Source: Crossaster papposus
Lineage: Eukaryota > Echinodermata > Asteroidea > Velatida > Solasteridae
Direction: 5' to 3'
Assembly (NCBI GenBank): GCA_037893245.1
Contig: JBAIAA010000543.1
Coordinates: 620,001 to 684,000, forward strand
Length of the DNA stretch: 64,000 bases
Shown here: piece after piece, positions 1 through 12,452 of the stretch
Layout of the letters: every line of letters begins with the position of its first letter
How positions within the stretch are numbered: the stretch's first letter is position 1
Made by a program: the position numbers and the translations under genes
The notes under the pieces: model-generated
Seen by the model: only the letters and a program-made list of their open reading frames with translations
Told to the model about the DNA's origin: nothing
Database searches by the model: none

Positions 1-574
1 CTGATCTACACCTCACTCAGGCTGCTCAAAAGGAACAGCAGAGGTAGAAGACAGAGATAGAGTATATCCACGTGTCTGATATACACCTCACTCAGCCTGC
101 TCAGAAGGAACAGCAGAGATAGAAGACAGAGATAGAGTATATCCACGTGTCTCACTCAGCCTGCTCAGAAGGAACAGCAGAGGTAGAAGACAGAGATAGA
201 GTATACCCACGTGTCTCACTCACCTTGCTCAGAAGGAATAGCAGGGGTAGAAGACAGAGATAGAGTATATCCACGTGTCTAACTCAGCCTACTCAGAAGG
301 AACAGCAGAGGTAGAAGACAGAGATAGAGTATATCCACGTGTCTCACTCACCTTGATCAGAAGGAACAGCAGAGGTAGAAGACAGAGATAGATTATATCC
401 TCGTGTCTCACTCAGCCTGCTCAGAATGAACAGCAGAGGTAGACGACATAGATAGAGTATATCCACGTGTCTGATCTACACCTCACTCAGCATGCTCAGA
501 AGGAACAGCAGAGGTAGAAGACAGAGATAGAGTATATCTACGTGTCTGATCTACACCTCACTCAGCCTGCTCAG

Positions 575-2680
575 AAGGAACAGCAGAGGTAGAAGACAGA
601 GATAGAGTATATCCACGTGTCTCACTCAGGCTGCTCAGAAGGAACAGCAGGGGTAGAAGACAGAGATAGAGTATATCCACGTGTCTGATCTACACCTCAC
701 TCAGGCTGCTCAAAAGGAACAGCAGAGGTAGAAGACAGAGATAGAGTATATCCACGTGTCTGATCTACACCTCACTCAGCCTGCTCAAAAGGAACAGCAG
801 AGGTAGAAGACAGAGATAGCGTATATATACGTGTCTGATCTACACCTCGCTCAGCCTGCTCAGAAGGAACAGCAGAGGTAGAAGACAGAGATAGAGTATA
901 TCCACGTATCTGATCTACACCTCACTCAGCCTGCTCAGAAGGAACAGCAGAAGTAGAAGACAGAGATAGAGTATATCCACGTGTCTGATCTACACCTCAC
1001 TCAGCCTGCTCAGAAGGAACAGCAGAGGTAGAAGACAGAGGTAGAGTATATCCACGTGTCTTACTCAGGCTGCTCAGACGGAACAGCAGGGGTAGAAGAC
1101 AGAGATAGAGTATATCCACGTGTCTAACTCAGCCTACTCAGAAGGAACAGCAGAGATAGAAGACAGAGATAGAGTATATCCACGTGTCTCACTCAGCCTG
1201 CTCAGAAGGAACAGCAGAGGTAAAAGACAGAGATAGAGTATATCCACGTGTCTGATCTACACCTCACCCAGCCTGCTCAGAATGAACAGCAGAGGTAGAC
1301 GACATAGATAGAGTATATCCACGTGTCTGATCTACACCTCACTCAGCCTGCTCAGAAGGAACAGCAAAGGTAGAAGACATAGATAGAGTATATCCACGTG
1401 TCTCACTCACCTTGCTCAGAAAAAAACAGCAGGGGTAGAAGACAGAGATATAGTATATCCACATGTCTCACTCAGCCTGCTCAGAAGGAACAGCAGCGGT
1501 AGAAGACAGAGATAGTGTATATCCACGTGTCTGATCTACACCTCACTCAGGCTGCTCAAAAGGAACAGCAGAGGTAGAAGACAGAGATAGAGTATATCCA
1601 CGTGTCTGATCTACACCTCACTCAACCTGCTCAGAAGGAACAGCAGAGGTAGAAGACAGAGATAGAGTATATCCACGTGTCTGATCTACACCTCACTCAG
1701 CCTGCTCAGAAGGAACAGCAGAGATAGAAGACAGAGATAGAGTATATCCACGTGTCTCACTCAGCCTGCTCAGAAGGAACAGCAGAGGTAGAAGACAGAG
1801 ATAGAGTATACCCACGTGTCTCACTCACCTTGCTCAGAAGGAATAGCAGGGGTAGAAGACAGAGATAGAGTATATCCACGTGTCTAACTCAGCCTAATCA
1901 GAAGGAACAGCAGAGGTAGAAGACAGAGATAGAGTATATCCACGTGTCTCACTCACCTTGATCAGAAGGAAGAGCAGAGGTAGAAGACAGAGATAGATTA
2001 TATCCTCGTGTCTCACTCAGCCTGCTCAGAAGGAACAGCAGAGGTAGAATACAGAGATAGAGTATATCCACGTGTCTCACTCAGCCTGCTCAAAAAGAAC
2101 AGCAGAGGTAGAAGACAGAAATAGAGTATATCCACGTGTCTGATCTACACCTCACTCAGCCTGCTCAGAAGGAACAGCAGAGGTAGAAGACAGAGATAGA
2201 GTATATCCACGTGTCTAATCTACACCTCACTCAGCCTGCTCAGAAGGAACACCAGAGGTAGAAGACAGAGATAGAGTATATCCACGTGTCTCACTCAGGC
2301 TGCTCAGACGGAACAGCAGAGGTAGAAGACAGAGATAGAGTATATCCACGTGTCTGATCTACACCTCACTCAGCCTGCTCAGAAGGAAGAGCAGAGATAG
2401 AAGACAGAGATATAGTATATCCACGTGTCTCATTCAGCCTGCTCAGAAGGAACAGCAGAGGTAGAAGACAGAGATAGAGTATACCCACGTGTCTCACTCA
2501 CCTTGCTCAGAAGGAACAGCAGGCGTAGAAGACAGAGATAGAGTATATCCACGTGTCTGATCTACACCTCACTCAGGCTGCTCAAAAGGAACAGCAGAGG
2601 TAGAAGACAGAGATAGAGTATATCCACGTGTCTGATATACACCTCACTCAGCCTGCTCAAAAGGAACAGCAGAGGTAGAA
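575..2680. repeat. Higher-order repeat copy A1
   Basis: This multi-unit segment matches A2 (about 2870-5130). The offset is 2375 bp at first (the gcgtatatatac variant at 819 and 3194; the gacgga variant at 1077 and 3452). It becomes 2450 bp after one extra 75-bp unit in A2 (the run of seven A in cagaaaaaaacagc near 1417 and 3867; tagaatac at 2045 and 4495). Ends are approximate because they lie in repeat sequence. Confidence 0.75.
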
Positions 2681-2869
2681 GACAGAGATAGCGTATATAT
2701 ACGTGTCTGATCTACACCTCGCTCAGCCTGCTCAGAAGGAACAGCAGAGGTAGAAGACAGAGATAGAGTATATCCACGTGTCTGATCTACACCTCACTCA
2801 GCCTGCTCAGAAGGAACAGCAGAGGTAGAAGACAGAGGTAGAGTATATCCACGTGTCTCACTCAGGCTG

Positions 2870-5130
2870 CTCAGACGGAACAGCAGAGGTAGAAGACAGA
2901 TATAGAGTATATCCACGTGTCTGATCTACACCTCACCCAGCCTGCTCAGAATGAACAGCAGAGGTAGAAGACAGAGATAGAGTATATCCACGTGTCTCAC
3001 TCAGGCTGCTCAGAAGGAACAGCAGGGGTAGAAGACAGAGATAGAGTATATCCACGTGTCTGATCTACACCTCACTCAGGCTGCTCAAAAGGAACAGCAG
3101 AGGTAGAAGACAGAGATAGAGTATATCCACGTGTCTGATCTACACCTCACTCAGCCTGCTCAAAAGGAACAGCAGAGGTAGAAGACAGAGATAGCGTATA
3201 TATACGTGTCTGATCTACACCTCGCTCAGCCTGCTCAGAAGGAACAGCAGAGGTAGAAGACAGAGATAGAGTATATCCACGTGTCTGATCTACACCTCAC
3301 TCAGCCTGCTCAGAAGGAACAGCAGAAGTAGAAGACAGAGATAGAGTATATCCACGTGTCTGATCTACACCTCACTCAGCCTGCTCAGAAGGAACAGCAG
3401 AGGTAGAAGACAGAGGTAGAGTATATCCACGTGTCTTACTCAGGCTGCTCAGACGGAACAGCAGGGGTAGAAGACAGAGATAGAGTATATCCACGTGTCT
3501 AACTCAGCCTACTCAGAAGGAACAGCAGAGATAGAAGACAGAGATAGAGTATATCCGCGTGTCTCACTCAGCCTGCTCAGAAGGAACAGCAGAGGTAGAA
3601 GACAGAGCTAGTGTATATCCACGTGTCTGATCTACACCTCACTCAGGCTGCTCAGAAGGAACAGCAGAGGTAAAAGACAGAGATAGAGTATATCCACGTG
3701 TCTGATCTACACCTCACCCAGCCTGCTCAGAATGAACAGCAGAGGTAGACGACATAGATAGAGTATATCCACGTGTCTGATCTACACCTCACTCAGCCTG
3801 CTCAGAAGGAACAGCAGAGGTAGAAGACATAGATAGAGTATATCCACGTGTCTCACTCACATTGCTCAGAAAAAAACAGCAGGGGTAGAAGACAGAGATA
3901 TAGTATATCCACGTGTCTCACTCAGCCTGCTCAGAAGGAACAGCAGCGGTAGAAGACAGAGATAGTGTATATCCACGTGTCTGATCTACACCTCACTCAG
4001 GCTGCTCAAAAGGAACAGCAGAGGTAGAAGACAGAGATAGAGTATATCCACGTGTCTGATCTACACCTCACTCAACCTGCTCAGAAGGAACAGCAGAGGT
4101 AGAAGACAGAGATAGAGTATATCCACGTGTCTGATCTACACCTCACTCAGCCTGCTCAGAAGGAACAGCAGAGATAGAAGACAGAGATAGAGTATATCCA
4201 CGTGTCTCACTCAGCCTGCTCAGAAGGAACAGCAGAGGTAGAAGACAGAGATAGAGTATACCCACGTGTCTCACTCACCTTGCTCAGAAGGAATAGCAGG
4301 GGTAGAAGACAGAGATAGAGTATATCCACGTGTCTAACTCAGCCTACTCAGAAGGAACAGCAGAGGTAGAAGACAGAGATAGAGTATATCCACGTGTCTC
4401 ACTCACCTTGATTAGAAGGAACAGCAGAGGTAGAAGACAGAGATAGATTATATCCTCGTGTCTCACTCAGCCTGCTCAGAAGGAACAGCAGAGGTAGAAT
4501 ACAGAGATAGAGTATATCCACGTGTCTCACTCAGCCTGCTCAAAAAGAACAGCAGAGGTAGAAGACAGAAATAGAGTATATCCACGTGTCTGATCTACAC
4601 CTCACTCAGCCTGCTCAGAAGGAACAGCAGAGGTAGAAGACAGAGATAGAGTATATCCACGTGTCTGATCTACACCTCACTCAGCCTGCTCAGAAGGAAC
4701 ACCAGAGGTAGAAGACAGAGATAGAGTATATCCACGTGTCTCACTCAGGCTGCTCAGACGGAACAGCAGAGGTAGAAGACAGAGGTAGAGTATATCCACG
4801 TTTCTGATCTACACCTCACTCAGCCTGCTCAGAAGGAAGAGCAGAGATAGAAGACAGAGATATAGTATATCAACGTGTCTCACTCAGCCTGCTCAGAAGG
4901 AACAGCAGAGGTAGAAGACAGAGATAGAGTATACCCACGTGTCTCATTCACCTTGCTCAGAAGGAACAGCAGGCGTAGAAGACAGAGATAGAGTATATCC
5001 ACGTGTCTGATCTACACCTCACTGAGGCTGCTCAAAAGGAACAGCAGAGGTAGAAGACAGAGATAGAGTATATCCACGTGTCTGATCTACACCTCACTCA
5101 GCCTGCTCAAAAGGAACAGCAGACGTAGAA
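2870..5130. repeat. Higher-order repeat copy A2
   Basis: This segment matches A1 and A3. Against A3 the offset is a constant 3606 bp: gcgtatatatac at 3194 and 6800, tagaatac at 4495 and 8101, and the unusual ctgagg variant at 5020 and 8626. The match stops near 5130/8736. A shared rare-variant order of this kind shows block duplication rather than unit-by-unit drift. Confidence 0.78.
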
Positions 5131-6475
5131 GACAGAGATAGCGTATATATACGTGTCTGATCTACACCTCGCTCAGCCTGCTCAGAAGGAACAGCAGAGG
5201 TAGAAGACAGAGATAGAGTATATCCACGTGTCTGATCTACACCTCACTCAGCCTGCTCAGAAGGAACAGCAGAGGTAGAAGACAGAGGTAGAGTATATCC
5301 ACGTGTCTCACTCAGGCTGCTCAGACGGAACAGCAGAGGTAGAAGACAGATATAGAGTATATCCACGTGTCTGATCTACACCTCACCCAGCCTGCTCAGA
5401 ATGAACAGCAGAGGTAGACGACATATATAGAGTATATCCACGTGTCTGATCTACACCTCACTCAGCATGCTCAGAAGGAACAGCAGGGGTAGAAGACAGA
5501 GATAGAGTATATCCACGTGTCTGATCTACACCTCACTCAGCCTGCTCAGAAGGAACAGCAGAGGTAGAAGACAGAGATAGAGTATATCCACGTGTCTCAC
5601 TCAGGCTGCTCAGAATGAACAGCAGGGGTAGAAGACAGAGATAGAGTATATCCACGTGTCTGATCTACACCTCACTCAGGCTGCTCAAAAGGAACAGCAG
5701 AGGTAGAAGACAGAGATAGAGTATATCCACGTGTCTGATCTACACCTCACTCAGCCTGCTCAAAAGGAACAGCAGAGGTAGAAGACAGAGATAGCGTATA
5801 TATACGTGTCTGATCTACACCTCGCTCAGCCTGCTCAGAAGGAACAGCAGAGGTAGAAGACAGAGATAGAGTATATCCACGTGTCTAATCTACACCTCAC
5901 TCAGCCTGCTCAGAAGGAACAGCAGAGGTAGAAGACAGAGGTAGAGTATATCCACGTGTCTCACTCAGGCTGCTCAGACGGAACAGCAGAGGTAGAAGAC
6001 AGATATAGAGTATATCCACGTGTCTGATCTACACCTCACCCAGCCTGCTCAGAATGAACAGCAGAGGTAGACGACATAGATAGTGTATATCCACGTGTCT
6101 GGTCTACACCTCACTCAGCATGCTCAGAAGGAACAGCAGGGGTAGAAGACAGAGATAGAGTATATCCACGTGTCTGATCTACACCTCACTCAGCCTGCTC
6201 AGAAGGAACAGCAGAGGTAGAAGACAGAGATAGAGTATATCCACGTGTCTCACTCAGGCTGCTCAGAAGGAACAGCAGGGGTAGAAGACAGAGATAGAGT
6301 ATATCCACGTGTCTGATCTACACCTCACTCAGGCTGCTCAAAAGGAACAGCAGAGGTAGAAGACAGAGATAGAGTATATCCACGTGTCTGATCTACACCT
6401 CACTCAGCCTGCTCAGAAGGAACAGCAGAGGTAGAAGACAGAGGTAGAGTATATCCACGTGTCTTACTCAGGCTG

Positions 6476-8736
6476 CTCAGACGGAACAGCAGAGGTAGAA
6501 GACAGATATAGAGTATATCCACGTGTCTGATCTACACCTCACCCAGCCTGCTCAGAATGAACAGCAGAGGTAGAAGACAGAGATAGAGTATATCCACGTG
6601 TCTCACTCAGGCTGCTCAGAAGGAACAGCAGGGGTAGAAGACAGAGATAGAGTATATCCACGTGTCTGATCTACACCTCACTCAGGCTGCTCAAAAGGAA
6701 CAGCAGAGGTAGAAGACAGAGATAGAGTATATCCACGTGTCTGATATACACCTCACTCAGCCTGCTCAAAAGGAACAGCAGAGGTAGAAGACAGAGATAG
6801 CGTATATATACGTGTCTGATCTACACCTCGCTCAGCCTGCTCAGAAGGAACAGCAGAGGTAGAAGACAGAGATAGAGTATATCCACGTGTCTGATCTACA
6901 CCTCACTCAGCCTGCTCAGAAGGAACAGCAGAAGTAGAAGACAGAGATAGAGTATATCCACGTGTCTGATCTACACCTCACTCAGCCTGCTCAGAAGGAA
7001 CAGCAGAGGTAGAAGACAGAGGTAGAGTATATCCACGTGTCTTACTCAGGCTGCTCAGACGGAAAAGCAGGGGTAGAAGACAGAGATAGAGTATATCCAC
7101 GTGTCTAACTTAGCCTACTCAGAAGGAACAGCAGAGATAGAAGACAAAGATAGAGTATATCCACGTGTCTCACTCAGCCTGCTCAGAAGGAACAGCAGAG
7201 GTAGAAGACAGAGCTAGTGTATATCCACGTGTCTGATCTACACCTCACTCAGGCTGCTCAGAAGGAACAGCAGAGGTAAAAGACAGAGATAGAGTATATC
7301 CACGTGTCTGATCTACACCTCACCCAGCCTGCTCAGAATGAACAGCAGAGGTAGACGACATAGATAGAGTATATCCACGTGTCTGATCTACACCTCACTC
7401 AGCCTGCTCAGAAGGAACAGCAGAGGTAGAAGACATAGATAGAGTATATCCACGTGTCTCACTCACATTGCTCAGAAAAAAACAGCAGGGGTAGAAGACA
7501 GAGATATAGTATATCCACGTGTCTCACTCAGCCTGCTCAGAAGGAACAGCAGCGGTAGAAGACAGAGATAGTGTATATCCACGTGTCTGATCTACACCTC
7601 ACTCAGGCTGCTCAAAAGGAACAGCAGAGGTAGAAGACAGAGATAGAGTATATCCACGTGTCTGATCTACACCTCACTCAACCTGCTCAGAAGGAACAGC
7701 AGAGGTAGAAGACAGAGATAGAGTATATCCACGTGTCTGATCTACACCTCACTCAGCCTGCTCAGAAGGAACAGCAGAGATATAAGACAGAGATAGAGTA
7801 TATCCACGTGTCTCACTCAGCCTGCTCAGAAGGAACAGCAGAGGTAGAAGACAGAGATAGAGTATACCCACGTGTCTCACTCACCTTGCTCAGAAGGAAT
7901 AGCAGGGGTAGAAGACAGAGATAGAGTATATCCACGTGTCTAACTCAGCCTACTCAGAAGGAACAGCAGAGGTAGAAGACAGAGATAGAGTATATCCACG
8001 TGTCTCACTCACCTTGATCAGAAGGAACAGCAGAGGTAGAAGACAGAGATAGATTATATCCTCGTGTCTCACTCAGCCTGCTCAGAAGGAACAGCAGAGG
8101 TAGAATACAGAGATAGAGTATATCCACGTGTCTCACTCAGCCTGCTCAAAAAGAACAGCAGAGGTAGAAGACAGAAATAGAGTATATCCACGTGTCTGAT
8201 CTACACCTCACTCAGCCTGCTCAGAAGGAACAGCAGAGGTAGAAGACAGAGATAGAGTATATCCACGTGTCTGATCTACACCTCACTCAGCCTGCTCAGA
8301 AGGAACACCAGAGGTAGAAGACAGAGATAGAGTATATCCACGTGTCTCACTCAGGCTGCTCAAACGGAACAGCAGAGGTAGAAGACAGAGATAGAGTATA
8401 TCCACGTGTCTGATCTACACCTCACTCAGCCTGCTCAGAAGGAAGAGCAGAGATAGAAGACAGAGATATAGTATATCCACGTGTCTCGCTCAGCCTGCTC
8501 AGAAGGAACAGCAGAGGTAGAAGACAGAGATAGAGTATACCCACGTGTCTCACTCACCTTGCTCAGAAGGAACAGCAGGCGTAGAAGACAGAGATAGAGT
8601 ATATCCACGTGTCTGATCTACACCTCACTGAGGCTGCTCAAAAGGAACAGCAGAGGTAGAAGACAGAGATAGAGTATATCCACGTGTCTGATCTACACCT
8701 CACTCAGCCTGCTCAAAAGGAACAGCAGAGGTAGAA
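6476..8736. repeat. Higher-order repeat copy A3
   Basis: Third copy of the A segment, at offset 3606 from A2. Private changes (for example cacattgctcag shared with A2, gatataagac only here near 7780) mean it was duplicated from A2 or a close relative after A1 and A2 separated. An 856-bp repeat follows (gagctaga at 8953 and 9809). Confidence 0.75.
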
Positions 8737-11700
8737 GACAGATATAGAGTATATCCACGTGTCTGATCTACACCTCACCCAGCCTGCTCAGAATGAACAG
8801 CAGAGGTAGACGACATAGATAGAGTATATCCACGTGTCTGATCTACACCTCACTCAGCATGCTCAGAAGGAACAGCAGGGGTAGAAGACAGAGATAGAGT
8901 ATATCCACGTGTCTGATCTACACCTCACTCAGCCTGCTCAGAAGGAACAGCAGAGCTAGAAGACAGAGATAGAGTATATCTACGTGTCTCACTCAGGCTG
9001 CTCAAACGGAACAGCAGAGGTAGAAGACAGAGATAGAGTATATCCACGTGTCTGATCTACACCTCACTCAGCCTGCTCAGAAGGAAGAGCAGAGATAGAA
9101 GACAGAGATATAGTATATCCACGTGTCTCGCTCAGCCTGCTCAGAAGGAACAGCAGAGGTAGAAGACAGAGATAGAGTATACCCACGTGTCTCACTCACC
9201 TTGCTCAGAAGGAACAGCAGGCGTAGAAGACAGAGATAGAGTATATCCACGTGTCTGATCTACACCTCACTGAGGCTGCTCAAAAGGAACAGCAGAGGTA
9301 GAAGACAGAGATAGAGTATATTCACGTGTCTGATCTACACCTCACTCAGCCTGCTCAAAAGGAACAGCAGAGGTAGAAGACAGAGATAGCGTATATATAC
9401 GTGTCTGATCTACACCTCGCTCAGCCTGCTCAGAAGGAACAGCAGAGGTAGAAGACAGAGATAGAGTATATCCACGTGTCTGATCTACACCTCACTCAGC
9501 CTGCTCAGAAGGAACAGCAGAGGTAGAAGACAGAGGTAGAGTATATCCACGTGTCTCACTCAGGCTGCTCAGACGGAACAGCAGAGGTAGAAGACAGATA
9601 TAGAGTATATCCACGTGTCTGATCTACACCTCACCCAGCCTGCTCAGAATGAACAGCAGAGGTAGACGACATAGATAGAGTATATCCACGTGTCTGATCT
9701 ACACCTCACTCAGCATGCTCAGAAGGAACAGCAGGGGTAGAAGACAGAGATAGAGTATATCCACGTGTCTGATCTACACCTCACTCAGCCTGCTCAGAAG
9801 GAACAGCAGAGCTAGAAGACAGAGATAGAGTATATCTACGTGTCTCACTCAGGCTGCTCAGAAGGAACAGCAGGGGTAGAAGACAGAGATAGAGTATATC
9901 CACGTGTCTGATCTACACCTCACTCAGGCTGCTCAAAAGGAACAGCAGAGGTAGAAGACAGAGATAGAGTATATCCACGTGTCTGATCTACACCTCACTC
10001 AGCCTGCTCAAAAGGAACAGCAGAGGTAGAAGACAGAGATAGCGTATATATACGTGTCTGATCTACACCTCGCTCAGCCTGCTCAGAAGGAACAGCAGAG
10101 GTAGAAGACAGAGATAGAGTATATCCACGTGTCTGATCTACACCTCACTCAGCCTGCTCAAATGGAACAGCAGAGGTAGAAGACAGAGGTAGAGTATATC
10201 CACGTGTCTCACTCAGGCTGCTTAGACGGAACAGCAGAGGTAGAAGACAGATATAGAGTATATCCACGTGTCTGATCTACACCTCACCCAGCCTGCTCAG
10301 AATGAACAGCAGAGGTAGACGACATAGATAGAGTATATCCACGTGTCTGATCTACACCTCACTCAGCATGCTCAGAAGGAACAGCAGAGGTAGAAGACAG
10401 AGATAGAGTATATCCACGTGTCTGATCTACACCTCACTCAGCCTGCTCAGAAGGAACAGCAGAGGTAGAAGACAGAGATAGTGTATATCCACGTGTCTGA
10501 TCTACACCTCACCCAGCCTGCTCAGAATGAACAGCAGAGGTAGGCGACATAGATAGAGTATATCCACGTGTCTGATCTACACCTCACTCAGCCTGCTCAG
10601 AAGGAACAGCAGAGGTAGAAGACAGAGATAGAGTATATCCACGTGTCTCACTCAGCCTGCTCAAAAGGAACAGCAGAGGTAGAAGACAGAGATAGAGTAT
10701 ATCCACGTGTCTGATCTACACCTCACTCAGCCTGCTCAGAAGGAACAGCAGAGGTAGAAGACAGAGATAGAGTATATCCACGTGTCTGATCTACACCTCA
10801 CTCAGCCTGCTCAAAAGGAACAGCAGAGGTAGAAGACAGAGATAGAGTATATCCACGTGTCTGATCTACACCTCACTCAGCCTGCTCAGAAGGAACAGCA
10901 GAGATAGAAGACAGAGATAGAGTATATCCACGTGTCTCACTCAGCCTGCTCAGAAGGAACAGCAGAGGTAGAAGACAGAGATAGAGTATATCCACGTGCC
11001 TCACTCACCTTGCTCAGAAAGAACAGCAGGGGTAGAAGACAGAGATAGAGTATATCCACGTGTCTAACTCAGCCTACTCAGAAGGAACTGCAGAGATAGA
11101 AGACAGAGATAGAGTATATCCACGTGTCTCACTCAGCCTGCTCAGAAGGAACAGCAGAGGTAGAAGACAGAGCTAGTGTATATCCACGTGTCTGATCTAC
11201 ACCTCACTCAGGCTGCTCAAAAGGAACAGCAGAGGTAGAAGACAGAGATAGAGTATATCCACGTGTCTGATCTACACCTCACTCAACCTGCTCAGAAGGA
11301 ACAGCAGAGGTAGAAGACAGAGATAGAGTATATCCACGTGTCTGATCTACACCTCACTCAGCCTGCTCAGAAGGAACAGCAGAGATAGAAGACAGAGATA
11401 GAGTATATCCACGTGTCTCACTCAGCCTGCTCAGAAGGAACAGCAGAGGTAGAAGACAGAGATAGAGTATACCCACGTGTCTCACTCACCTTGCTCAGAA
11501 GGAATAGCAGGGGTAGAAGACAGAGATAGAGTATATCCACGTGTCTAACTCAGCCTACTCAGAAGGAACAGCAGAGGTAGAAGACAGAGATAGAGTATAT
11601 CCACGTGTCTCACTCACCTTGATCAGAAGGAACAGCAGAGGTAGAAGACAGATATAGATTATATCCTCGTGTCTCACTCAGCCTGCTCAGAAGGAACAGC

Positions 11701-12452
11701 ACAGGTAGAAGACAGAGATAGAGTATATCCACGTGTCTCATTCAGCCTGCTCAAAAGGAACAGCAGAGGTAGAAGACAGAGATAGAGTATATCCACGTGT
11801 CTGATCTACACCTCACTCAGCCTGCTTAGAAGGAACAGCAGAGGTAGAAGACAGAGATAGAGTATATCCACGTGTCTGATCTACACCTCACTCAGCCTGC
11901 TCAGAAGGAACAGCAGAGGTAGAAGACAGAGATAGAGTATATCCACGTGTCTCACTCAGGCTGCTCAGAAGGAACAGCAGAGGTAGAAGACAGAGATAGT
12001 GTATATCCACGTGTCTGATCTACACCTCACCCAGCCTGCTCAGAATGAACAGCAGAGGTAGGCGACATAGATAGAGTATATCCACGTGTCTGATCTACAC
12101 CTCACTCAGCCTGCTCAGAAGGAACAGCAGAGGTAGAAGACAGAGATTTTTTTATTTATTTATTTATTCCATTTCTTTACCCAGGGTGTGCCCAAACAGT
12201 TTAAAACTGGTTTTCATTGGGGCCCTGCATACATCATCAAATCAAATAACAGTACATATTATAAATACAAGGATATTACAGGAATTCTAAACATTAATAC
12301 TAATTCTGATTTACGAGATAGGCGAAAACCCGCCAAATAAAAAACCCTTTTAGGTGAAAAATAAGAAGGGGAAATTCCTATCCGGCTCCACATTATGGTG
12401 GCAACCAAGTTCTAACTCCGTAGATCAGCGCAATTGGCATAATATCTAACAC

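Larger units (their letters stand above)
1..12147. repeat. Satellite array block 1 (64/75-bp units)
   Basis: Continuous tandem array. The long unit is 75 bp and the short unit 64 bp; they differ by the 11-bp block gatctacacct just before cactcag. A well conserved stretch is ggaacagcagaggtagaa, and most units end in tatatccacgtgtct, which contains the palindrome CACGTG. Recurrent variants include gaatgaacagc, ctaactcagcctactcag, gattatatcctcgtg (no CACGTG) and gcgtatatatacgtg. Long and short units are mixed in strings that recur at offsets of 2375-2450 bp and 3606 bp, so amplification used multi-unit segments. Short ORFs inside (for example around 7733-7924) only reflect the repeat and hit a stop every one or two units. 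The block continues past the left window edge and is cut at 12147 by a LINE. Confidence 0.97.

Noticed and set aside
7733..7924. 63-codon ORF in satellite block 1
   Set aside because: It begins at a GTG in a repeat and changes meaning when a 64-bp unit shifts the frame. It is not comparable to the in-frame open units at 63.6 kb.
1..12147. CRISPR array, because of regularly spaced repeats
   Set aside because: There are no unique spacers; the whole unit repeats. The 64/75-bp unit, the eukaryotic LINEs and the absence of cas genes show satellite DNA.
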